Both the position numbers and the translations under genes were made by a program. From an uncultured Catenibacterium sp. (GTDB lineage Bacteria; Bacillota_I; Bacilli_A; Erysipelotrichales; Coprobacillaceae), in NCBI GenBank assembly GCA_900540685.1, contig UQGS01000047.1, positions 1 to 17,572 on the forward strand: DNA of 17,572 nucleotides, given 5' to 3'. Of this stretch, positions 11,592-17,572 are shown piece by piece. Positions within the stretch are counted from its first letter, which is position 1. Each line of letters opens with the position of its first letter. The notes under the pieces were generated by a model that was not told the origin of the DNA, ran no database searches, and was given only the letters and a program-made list of their open reading frames with translations.

Positions 11592-13385
11592 CTAATCTAT
11601 AAGTCCTGTCTCTCTTAATAAGAGTTCTAGATCTGTACCTTCTACATTCTTTAATACAGTCTTTAAAAGCATCTTTTCTTTAAAGTTTAATGGTAACTCA
11701 CTAATCATCTTCTTATCTACTGCATAATAAGCGGCTCTTAATAATTCTCTGATATCATATTGAGAACCCCATACTTCAGGTACACCACGATCGACATTAA
11801 GTAATGTATAGACACTTTCCATACCTGTACGCATAGAATATTCAGTTGTAAAGATTGTATCTCTAGGTGTTTCTGCAAACTGTCCAATAAATGCAAAGTT
11901 CACTGCACCTTCAGGTACAACTTTAGGACGGTCTACATTCTTTCTAGGCTGGAAGAAGGCATTGATATAAGGCATGAAGCATGCTGTTGTATTACATGCA
12001 TTTTCTGAATAGTCTTTGATCTTGCTTTCATCCATACCAATATGATAGAGCCATTCCTGGCAGATTTCTTCACCTGTACAATCTCTCATGGCTTTCTTAA
12101 TATAATTACCTTCAGTATCAGTATGAAGGGCATAGAGCCATACAAGTACTGTATCTTTATTCTGAGATCCAAACTGTGGCTGACGGTTAATAGTCCAAGA
12201 TAAGAACCAATTATTTACACTATCCTTAACAGTTACGATACCACCAGTAGTGACTTTACCAGCACGTGGATCACGTTTACAGATATTTATAATATGATTG
12301 ATGATATCTTCATTAGATGTTTCTACAGTCGCACTCATCCAGTTAGTGGCTTCTGTATCGCTGCAGAATACATCTGGATGTCCATATTCATCATGTTTTG
12401 CTTGTTTCGCAATATTCTTCCATAAATCCCATGATTCACCTTGACCATTCACAATATTTGATAAATCAGGTGCGTGTGTCTGATCACCGTAACTTGATGT
12501 ATCAGTACAGCATCCATTAGTAATAAAGACTAAATCATCTGCAGTCAAAGGAATAGACTGTTCTTCATTATCTTTTACATAAATAAGTTCTTTAGCTGTC
12601 TTCTTACCATCTACATCTTCAATAACGACATTTTTGACATCCATACCAAACTGAACATCTACATCATGTTTCTTTAAATATTCAATTAAAGGTAAGATCA
12701 TACTTTCATACTGATTATACTTAGTAAATCTTAAAGCACTGAAGTCTGGTAAGCCATCAATATGATGTACATAACGACATAAATAACGCTTCATTTCTAA
12801 TGCACTAGACCATTTCTGGAAAGCAAACATAGTCTGCCAATACAACCAGAAGTTAGTGTCCCAGAATGATTCTGGTAAAACATCTGAAATCTTCTTATCT
12901 TCAAGATCAGCTTCTGGAGTAATAAATAACTGAGAAAGTGCCATTGCGCTATCTTTATCTAATTTAAATAGCTTATCAGTATGTGCATCTTCTCCTTTAT
13001 TCACTGTCGCACGACATAAAGAGTAGTTAGGATCATGTTTATTTAACCAATAGTATTCATCTAATACAGATACATTAGGTGTTTCAATAGAAGGCACATC
13101 ACGGAATACATCCCACATGATTTCAAAGTGGTTATCCATTTCACGTCCTCCACGCATATAGAAGCCTTTGTGTACATCTTTATAACCATCACAGCTTCCA
13201 CCTGCAAGCTCTAGTTTTTCTAATAAATGAATATGATTGCCAGGCATCTGTCCATCTCTTACTAGATAGAAGGCAGCAGTTAAACCTGCCAAACCTGTTC
13301 CAATAATATAAGCTGATTTCTTTTCAACACCTTCTGGTTTTTCTGGGTGTGCAAATGCTTCATAAGTTCCTGATGAATAATACAT
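11592..13385 (-). CDS. ohyA: Oleate hydratase (MCRA family, FAD-dependent)
   Basis: This enzyme adds water to the cis-9 double bond of oleic and related acids to give 10-hydroxy fatty acids, a detoxification of host or dietary unsaturated fat; it acts at the membrane surface. The 597 residues are the normal length. The dinucleotide-binding motif GTGLAGLTAAFY is at 29-40, with the ribose-binding acid E56 following. E82 in GGREMDNH and Y201 in KRYLCRY occupy the positions of the catalytic residues known in staphylococcal OhyA. The C-terminal helical region ends at residue 597 (GLID). The start at 13385 has AAGGAGGT on the minus strand just upstream. It has its own promoter and stands alone. Its last 35 codons are duplicated at 10107-10214. 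Confidence 0.95.
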   Translation of the reverse strand: MYYSSGTYEAFAHPEKPEGVEKKSAYIIGTGLAGLTAAFYLVRDGQMPGNHIHLLEKLELAGGSCDGYKDVHKGFYMRGGREMDNHFEIMWDVFRDVPSIETPNVSVLDEYYWLNKHDPNYSLCRATVNKGEDAHTDKLFKLDKDSAMALSQLFITPEADLEDKKISDVLPESFWDTNFWLYWQTMFAFQKWSSALEMKRYLCRYVHHIDGLPDFSALRFTKYNQYESMILPLIEYLKKHDVDVQFGMDVKNVVIEDVDGKKTAKELIYVKDNEEQSIPLTADDLVFITNGCCTDTSSYGDQTHAPDLSNIVNGQGESWDLWKNIAKQAKHDEYGHPDVFCSDTEATNWMSATVETSNEDIINHIINICKRDPRAGKVTTGGIVTVKDSVNNWFLSWTINRQPQFGSQNKDTVLVWLYALHTDTEGNYIKKAMRDCTGEEICQEWLYHIGMDESKIKDYSENACNTTACFMPYINAFFQPRKNVDRPKVVPEGAVNFAFIGQFAETPRDTIFTTEYSMRTGMESVYTLLNVDRGVPEVWGSQYDIRELLRAAYYAVDKKMISELPLNFKEKMLLKTVLKNVEGTDLELLLRETGLID

Positions 13386-13423
13386 AATAGTTACCTCCTT
13401 GATATGACTCTAGTATAAATCAT

Positions 13424-13451
13424 ATTTTATCACTTTTATTTAAACAAACAA
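13424..13451 (-). promoter_or_regulatory. ohyA promoter (minus strand)
   Basis: On the minus strand TTGTTT (13451-13446), a 16-bp spacer and TAAAAT (13429-13424) with an upstream TG (extended -10) form a promoter about 40 bp before the start codon. The -35 overlaps the T tract of the upstream terminator. TATACT at 13417-13412 is an alternative -10 without a good -35. Confidence 0.5.
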
Positions 13452-13481
13452 AAAGCCTTGATAAATATTTTATCATGGCTT
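13446..13481 (-). terminator. Terminator of the MATE/TetR unit (minus strand)
   Basis: The stem AAGCC, one mismatch, TGATAAA pairing with TTTATCA, mismatch, GGCTT spans 13453-13481. It is followed on the minus strand by TTTTTGTTTG. Confidence 0.78.
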
Positions 13482-13509
13482 AATTAATGTAAAAATTATA
13501 ATCAAAGAA

Positions 13510-13678
13510 CTAGTTTTGATGTATTTCATCCAAGATGATCCATGAAAGAAGATGATGCATATCAATAAAATGATAATAGAATGCCATACGGTTAATACCA
13601 CATTCCTTTGTGAGATCACCAATCGTAATCTTGTTGCTTTAAAGAATCCTCTAATGCATGTTTTGTGATTTCACTCAT
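13510..13678 (-). pseudogene. TetR-family regulator remnant
   Basis: The start ATG (13678-13676) overlaps the MATE stop codon in ATGA. The frame reads MSEITKHALEDSLKQQ, then DYDW and a stop. One frame over, it continues as KITIGDLTKECGINRMAFYYHF, the helix-turn-helix of TetR/AcrR regulators of the DhaS-like type, then to TAG at 13512-13510. About ten codons (the usual K/P-rich link before KIT) are lost with a net frameshift, and the ligand-binding domain is absent. It cannot make a working regulator. Its place right behind the MATE gene suggests it once controlled the pump. Confidence 0.8.
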
Positions 13679-15009
13679 AAGTTAAATGAATCCTTCTTTT
13701 TCTTCTTATATATAAGTAGAGAAACAACTGCAGTAAATACTTCTGTAATCCAGAAAGCATGCCATACACCAGTTGGTCCAAGTAATGAAGAAAGAATAAA
13801 AGCACATGGAAGAATAATGATTACATAACGACATAAAGAGATAATTAAAGATGGAATACCCATACCAAGTCCTTCTAGTACACCTCCTGAAGTAAGTGAG
13901 AGTGAAGAGAAGACAAAAGAAATACTAATAATACGTAAGGCAGTCACACCTGCGTTAAGTGTTTCTTCATTTGTAGTAAAGAGTCCCATGATTTCTTTTG
14001 GGAATACAAAACAAAGAAGTGTTCCGGCTATCATAATAATTAAACTTAAACTAAGAGTGAGCTTATAGATCTTATTGACACGATCATATTCCTTTGCGCC
14101 ATAGTTATATCCAACAAGTGGTCTAATACCCTGGATAATTCCATTGGTTGGCATAAAGACAAATGTCTGAAGCTTATAATAGATACCAAGTACAACGACA
14201 TAGATAGCTGAATAGCTTACTAGAATCGCATTTAAGACAGAAATAAGAACAGAAGGTAAGGCAATATTAAAAGTGGCAGGAATACCTATTCCATATAACT
14301 TCTTATAATATCGAGTGCTTTCTAAAGCTTCTTTATGAATACGTAGAGGTAAATCAACCTTATAATGATATAGATATAAAACAAATGGAATAGTCTGTCC
14401 AATACCGGTAGCCAGTGCAGCACCAGCAATACCCATAGCTGGAATAGGACCTAAACCAAAGATAAGAATAGGGTCAAGGATAATATTTGTCACACATCCC
14501 ATAATCATGACCTTCATAGTTAAAGCCATACGTCCTAAAGACTGATAGATCTTTTCAAAGGCAATACCTACCTGAATAACAAAAGAGAAGGCAAAGGCAA
14601 TACGTCCATAAAGGATCCCGTCTTTTAATACAACAGGATCATTTGTAAAGAACTTTAAGAAAGTAGGAATAAATAATACACAGACAACCATTAAGACTAG
14701 ACCATGGATTGCTGAAAGAAGTAATCCTTGTGCCATTGAGTCTTCTGCTCTCTTATGATTCTCTGTTCCTAGATAGAATGCAATGACTGCATTCATGCCC
14801 ACACCAAACCCTACGGCAATCGCATTAATTAAGTTCTGGATAGGGAATACTAGAGATAAAGCATTCATCGCATTCTCACTAATACGCGCTACAAAGAAGC
14901 TATCTACAATATTGTAGAGAGAATTGACAAGCATGGATAAAACCATTGGTAAGCTCATAGAGAGTACTAATGGCAGTATAGGTTTTGTTTTCATATAATC
15001 TTGATTCAT
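13675..15009 (-). CDS. MATE family multidrug efflux transporter
   Basis: This is an inner-membrane antiporter that exports cationic drugs or metabolites using a sodium or proton gradient. The 444 residues carry about twelve hydrophobic spans with the internal two-fold repeat typical of MATE proteins. The opening LPLVLSMSLPMVLSMLVNSL followed by YNIVDSFFVARIS, and the GFGVGMNAVIAFYLG segment near residues 75-90, are the MepA/NorM-like signature. The start is ATG at 15009 with GGAGG (15020-15016); a longer upstream frame runs through the leader hairpin and is not credible. The stop is TGA, overlapping the TetR remnant's start. Transported substrates cannot be predicted. The hairpin just before the ribosome binding site points to control in the leader. 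Confidence 0.9.
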   Translation of the reverse strand: MNQDYMKTKPILPLVLSMSLPMVLSMLVNSLYNIVDSFFVARISENAMNALSLVFPIQNLINAIAVGFGVGMNAVIAFYLGTENHKRAEDSMAQGLLLSAIHGLVLMVVCVLFIPTFLKFFTNDPVVLKDGILYGRIAFAFSFVIQVGIAFEKIYQSLGRMALTMKVMIMGCVTNIILDPILIFGLGPIPAMGIAGAALATGIGQTIPFVLYLYHYKVDLPLRIHKEALESTRYYKKLYGIGIPATFNIALPSVLISVLNAILVSYSAIYVVVLGIYYKLQTFVFMPTNGIIQGIRPLVGYNYGAKEYDRVNKIYKLTLSLSLIIMIAGTLLCFVFPKEIMGLFTTNEETLNAGVTALRIISISFVFSSLSLTSGGVLEGLGMGIPSLIISLCRYVIIILPCAFILSSLLGPTGVWHAFWITEVFTAVVSLLIYKKKKKDSFNL

Positions 15010-15029
15010 AAATTTCCTCCTAAACATAC

Positions 15030-15064
15030 AAAAAGCCACACAACGTAAAAAAACGCTGTGTGGC
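15030..15064 (-). terminator. Terminator-like hairpin in the MATE leader (minus strand)
   Basis: GCCACACA pairs with TGTGTGGC (15035-15042 with 15057-15064); one mismatch and two further pairs extend it inward. On the minus strand TTTTT follows and GGAGG lies 10 nt later. It has the form of an intrinsic terminator or attenuator in front of the MATE gene. An upstream TGTGG in the leader (plus 15091-15095) could pair with the first arm as an alternative; I see no leader peptide. Confidence 0.7.
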
Positions 15065-15116
15065 GAAAATAAGATTTCTCTGACAAAAATCCACAACCAA
15101 AAGATTTTGTATAGAC

Positions 15117-15145
15117 ACACTATCATATATAGGAAATGATGTCAA
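15117..15145 (-). promoter_or_regulatory. MATE promoter (minus strand)
   Basis: There is a perfect -35, TTGACA (15145-15140). At 17 bp the -10 is a poor TAGTGT (15122-15117), so an activator or a different spacing may apply. The leader would be about 100 nt and include the hairpin. Confidence 0.5.
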
Positions 15146-15154
15146 CCTTTTTTG

Positions 15155-15195
15155 AAAAGTATGGTAAATATAAAATAAAAGTATGGTATATATAA
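15155..15195. repeat. Tandem direct repeat between divergent promoters
   Basis: AAAAGTATGGTAAATATAA (15155-15173) and AAAAGTATGGTATATATAA (15177-15195) differ at one base and are spaced 22 bp, about two helical turns. They lie between the MATE -35 and the mannose-PTS promoter, a typical place for a regulator's binding sites. Confidence 0.6.
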
Positions 15196-15212
15196 TTCCT
15201 AAATCGGGATTA

Positions 15213-15240
15213 TTGCACTGTAAAGATATAGTGATATAAT
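15213..15240 (+). promoter_or_regulatory. Promoter of the mannose-family PTS operon
   Basis: TTGCAC (15213-15218), a 16-bp spacer and TATAAT (15235-15240) preceded by TG (extended -10) form a strong sigma-A promoter. It leaves a leader of about 160 nt before EIIAB, in which I find no convincing hairpin, operator or small gene. A second TATAAT at 15336-15341 has no good -35. Confidence 0.7.
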
Positions 15241-15405
15241 GTAGACAAAGTAAATAGGAGATATATTTTTGAGAGGAACTGTATTTGTCTAAAGGTATAA
15301 GTTGATAGGGATTAGATGAATATACAAGTTGTATGTATAATGTCCATATACAGATAAGGTATATCTTCACTACTTACTTACAATTATGAAAGGTAGGAGA
15401 ACAAA

Positions 15406-16392
15406 ATGGTAGGAATTATCCTTGCGAGTCATGGTAAATTCGCAGAAGGCATTTTCCAGTCAGGATCTATGATCTTTGGTGATCAGGCTAACGTTAAAGC
15501 CTGCACATTAATGCCTAGCGAAGGACCAGATGATATCCGCAAAAAGATGGAAGAAGCGATTGCTGGTTTTGATAATCAGGATGAAGTATTATTCCTTGTA
15601 GACCTTTGGGGTGGAACACCATTCAATCAGGCAAGTGCTTTACTTAATGGACATGAAGATAAGTGGGCTATTGTCACTGGTTTAAATTTACCAATGTTGA
15701 TTGAAACTTATGCATCTCGTATGTCTATGGAAACAGCTCATGAAATCGCTACACATGTCACTGAAGTGGCAAGAGATGGTGTTAAACCAAAACCTGAAAC
15801 ACTAGAACCTAAGAAGGAAGAAAAGGCAGCAGCAGCTGCACCAGCACCTCAGGGCGCTATTCCTGAAGGAACAGTAATTGGTGATGGTCACATCAAGTAT
15901 GTATTAGCAAGAATTGACTCACGTTTATTACATGGTCAGGTTGCGACTGCATGGACTAAGACAACTCAGCCAAACCGTATCATCGTAGTATCTGATGGTG
16001 TGGCTCATGATGATCTTAGAAAAGAAATGATTATTCAGGCAGCACCTCCAGGTGTTAAAGCTCACGTAGTACCAATCGATAAGATGATTCAGGTTGCTAA
16101 GGATCCACGTTTTGGTAACACAAAAGCATTAGTATTATTTGAAAACCCACAGGATGCACTTCGTGCAATCGAAGGTGGCGTAGACATCAAGACATTGAAC
16201 TTAGGTTCTATGGCTCATTCACAGGGTAAGGTAGTATGTACTAAAGCCGTATCAATGGGTCAGGATGATGTTGATACTATTGAAAAGATTATGGCTAAGG
16301 GTGTTAAGTTTGATGTACGTAAAGTACCAAATGATTCACCTGATAACATCGACGCAATCCTTAACAAAGCTAAAGAAGGATTGTCTAAATAA
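15406..16392 (+). CDS. manX: PTS mannose/fructose/sorbose-family EIIAB component
   Basis: This cytoplasmic phosphotransfer protein passes phosphate from HPr to the incoming sugar. Residues 1-125 are the EIIA domain with phospho-acceptor H9 (ILASHGKFAEG) and the DLWGGTPFN loop (66-74). About 126-157 are a lysine-, proline- and alanine-rich linker. About 160-328 are the EIIB domain with phospho-acceptor H176 (RIDSRLLHGQV). The fused EIIAB of 328 residues matches ManX/ManL proteins. The ATG 15406 follows TAGGAGA at 15394-15400. It heads an operon with EIIC and EIID. Mannose and glucose are the usual substrates of this fused type, but specificity lies in EIIC/EIID and is not proven here. Confidence 0.93.
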   Translation: MVGIILASHGKFAEGIFQSGSMIFGDQANVKACTLMPSEGPDDIRKKMEEAIAGFDNQDEVLFLVDLWGGTPFNQASALLNGHEDKWAIVTGLNLPMLIETYASRMSMETAHEIATHVTEVARDGVKPKPETLEPKKEEKAAAAAPAPQGAIPEGTVIGDGHIKYVLARIDSRLLHGQVATAWTKTTQPNRIIVVSDGVAHDDLRKEMIIQAAPPGVKAHVVPIDKMIQVAKDPRFGNTKALVLFENPQDALRAIEGGVDIKTLNLGSMAHSQGKVVCTKAVSMGQDDVDTIEKIMAKGVKFDVRKVPNDSPDNIDAILNKAKEGLSK

Positions 16393-16407
16393 GGGAGGAA
16401 ATAATTT

Positions 16408-17223
16408 ATGTCAGCAATTTCAATTCTGCTGATTGCGATTGTTGCTTTACTTGCAGGTATGGAAGGTATTCTTGATGAATTCCAGTTCCATCAGCCTCTA
16501 GTAGCATGTACGTTAATCGGCTTAGTTACTGGCCACTTAAAGGAAGGTATCATCCTTGGTGGTTCATTACAGATGATTGCCCTTGGTTGGGCAAACGTTG
16601 GTGCTGCTGTTGCACCAGATGCTGCTCTTGCATCAGTTGCTTCAGCAATCATCATGGTATTAGGTTTACAGGGTGGTAGTACAAACGTTACTAACGCTAT
16701 CAATACTTCTATCGCTGTTGCAGTACCATTATCAGTTGCAGGTTTATTCTTAACAATGATCTGTCGTACTCTAGCAATCCCTATGGTTCACTTCATGGAT
16801 GCAGCTGCAGAAAAAGGTGACTATAAGGCTATTGAAAGATGGCAGGTTGCTGCAATCTTAATGCAGGGTCTTCGTATCATGATCCCAGCAGTTATCCTTT
16901 GCTTCGTTCCAGCTAAAGCTGTAACAGGTGCATTAAATGCTATGCCAGCTTGGTTATCTGGTGGTATGGCTGTTGGCGGTGGTATGGTTGCCGCTGTAGG
17001 TTATGCAATGGTTATCAACATGATGGCTACAAAAGAAACTTGGCCATTCTTCGCTCTTGGTTTCGTATTAGCAGCTATCTCTGAACTTACATTAATCGCA
17101 TTAGGTGTTATCGGTGTTGTTCTTGCTTTAATCTATCTTGGATTAAAAGACAATGCTGGTAAAGGTAATGGTGGCGCTGGAGGATCTGGAGATCCACTTG
17201 GTGACATCTTAAACGACTATTAA
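16408..17223 (+). CDS. manY: PTS mannose-family EIIC component
   Basis: This integral membrane subunit forms the sugar channel together with EIID. The 271 residues are hydrophobic throughout, with several membrane spans. The opening AISILLIAIVALLAGMEGIL and the motif LGGSLQMIALGWANVGAAVAP (spanning about residues 50-71) are standard for the ManY/ManM family. A short glycine-rich soluble tail (GKGNGGAGGSGDPLG) ends the protein. The ATG 16408 has GGGAGG at 16393-16398, directly after the EIIAB stop, so the genes are co-transcribed. In other Firmicutes this subunit is also the receptor for class IIa bacteriocins. Confidence 0.93.
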   Translation: MSAISILLIAIVALLAGMEGILDEFQFHQPLVACTLIGLVTGHLKEGIILGGSLQMIALGWANVGAAVAPDAALASVASAIIMVLGLQGGSTNVTNAINTSIAVAVPLSVAGLFLTMICRTLAIPMVHFMDAAAEKGDYKAIERWQVAAILMQGLRIMIPAVILCFVPAKAVTGALNAMPAWLSGGMAVGGGMVAAVGYAMVINMMATKETWPFFALGFVLAAISELTLIALGVIGVVLALIYLGLKDNAGKGNGGAGGSGDPLGDILNDY

Positions 17224-17243
17224 TCTGAAGGAGGACGAACATT

Positions 17244-17572
17244 ATGGCAGATAAGATTACACTATCTAAAAAAGATAGAATGGACGTATGCTGGCGTCAT
17301 CAGTTCCTTCAGGGTTCTTGGAACTATGAACGTATGCAGAATGGTGGTTGGTGTTATTCAATTATCCCAGCTATCAAGAAATTATATTCAAAAGAAGAAG
17401 ATAGAGCCGCTGCATTAAAGCGTCATCTAGAATTCTATAATACACATCCTTATGTATCAGCTCCAGTTATGGGTGTTACATTAGCACTTGAAGAAGAACG
17501 TGCAAATGGTATGCCTGTAGATGACCAGACTGTACAGGGTGTTAAAGTTGGTATGATGGGACCTCTTGCTGG
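17244..17572 (+). CDS. manZ: PTS mannose-family EIID component (cut by window end)
   Basis: The start ATG 17244 follows GAAGGAGG (17227-17234), 20 bp after the EIIC stop. The 109 visible codons show the EIID signature: RHQFLQGSWNYERMQNGGW near residues 18-36, LEFYNTHPYVSAPVMGVTLA near 65-84 and VGMMGPLA at the window edge. EIID is the membrane partner of EIIC in substrate binding. The frame is open to the last base, so the gene continues beyond the window. Confidence 0.93.
   Translation, partial: MADKITLSKKDRMDVCWRHQFLQGSWNYERMQNGGWCYSIIPAIKKLYSKEEDRAAALKRHLEFYNTHPYVSAPVMGVTLALEEERANGMPVDDQTVQGVKVGMMGPLA

Noticed and set aside
11477..11602. Continuation of the IS110-type frame into the ohyA 3' end
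   Set aside because: It passes through a strong terminator hairpin and ends opposite ohyA codons, with no family resemblance.
15010..15370. Minus-strand upstream extensions of the MATE frame and an overlapping leader frame
   Set aside because: They cross the leader hairpin and promoter and have no ribosome binding site, while GGAGG and ATG at 15009 give the normal family start.
15146..15405. Sigma-54 (-24/-12) promoter or riboswitch before the mannose-family PTS
   Set aside because: No TGGCAC-N5-TTGC-like element and no convincing aptamer-like fold were found; a sigma-A promoter explains the region.
1..17572. CRISPR array, tRNA, rRNA or replication origin
   Set aside because: I saw no regularly spaced repeats, no cloverleaf-like sequence ending in CCA, no rRNA-like stretch and no cluster of DnaA-box-like motifs.

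Overview
The window is AT-rich chromosomal DNA with strong GGAGG-type ribosome binding sites, compact sigma-A promoters and many short rho-independent terminators. This points to a low-GC Firmicute. The gene set (ATP-type pckA, luxS, PTS-based trehalose uptake, an oleate hydratase, a mannose-family PTS) fits a gut anaerobe, possibly of the Erysipelotrichia. That placement is an inference from gene content and protein style, not from a search.

Layout. 1-3214: pckA, a DEDDh exonuclease, a 60-residue unknown protein and luxS. 3215-8859: a trehalose locus made of treR, a CX5R tyrosine-phosphatase-family gene, treP (EIIBCA) and treC. TGTACGTACA palindromes lie upstream of treR and twice in the treP promoter. 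The phosphatase sits between two copies of a cassette made of the treR 3' end, its terminator and its promoter region, and the second treR tail is only a remnant. 8860-11590: a zone of decay. It holds a peptidase E-like gene broken by one TGA, a RelB/DinJ-type antitoxin that has lost its middle and has no toxin, a detached copy of the oleate hydratase C-terminus, an integrase-core-binding-domain gene frameshifted at an A8 run, a degenerate IS1182-type transposase tail and an IS110-type transposase start with a structured leader. 11592-15145 (minus strand): oleate hydratase (ohyA), a TetR regulator remnant and a MATE efflux pump whose leader carries a terminator-like hairpin next to its ribosome binding site. 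15213-17572 (plus strand): promoter and leader, then mannose-family PTS EIIAB, EIIC and the start of EIID.

How the genes work together. TreP imports and phosphorylates trehalose to trehalose 6-phosphate, TreC splits it to glucose and glucose 6-phosphate, and TreR probably represses the locus through the palindromes. The phosphatase has a related but degraded control region, so it may be tied to the same signal. PckA and LuxS are free-standing housekeeping functions (oxaloacetate/PEP interconversion; S-ribosylhomocysteine cleavage giving AI-2).

The most unusual content is two separate places (after treR and after ohyA) where foreign or unrelated DNA lies between an intact gene and a same-orientation copy of that gene's own 3' end. 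The second is the structured leader of the IS110-type fragment. No complete, clearly new multi-gene system is visible.
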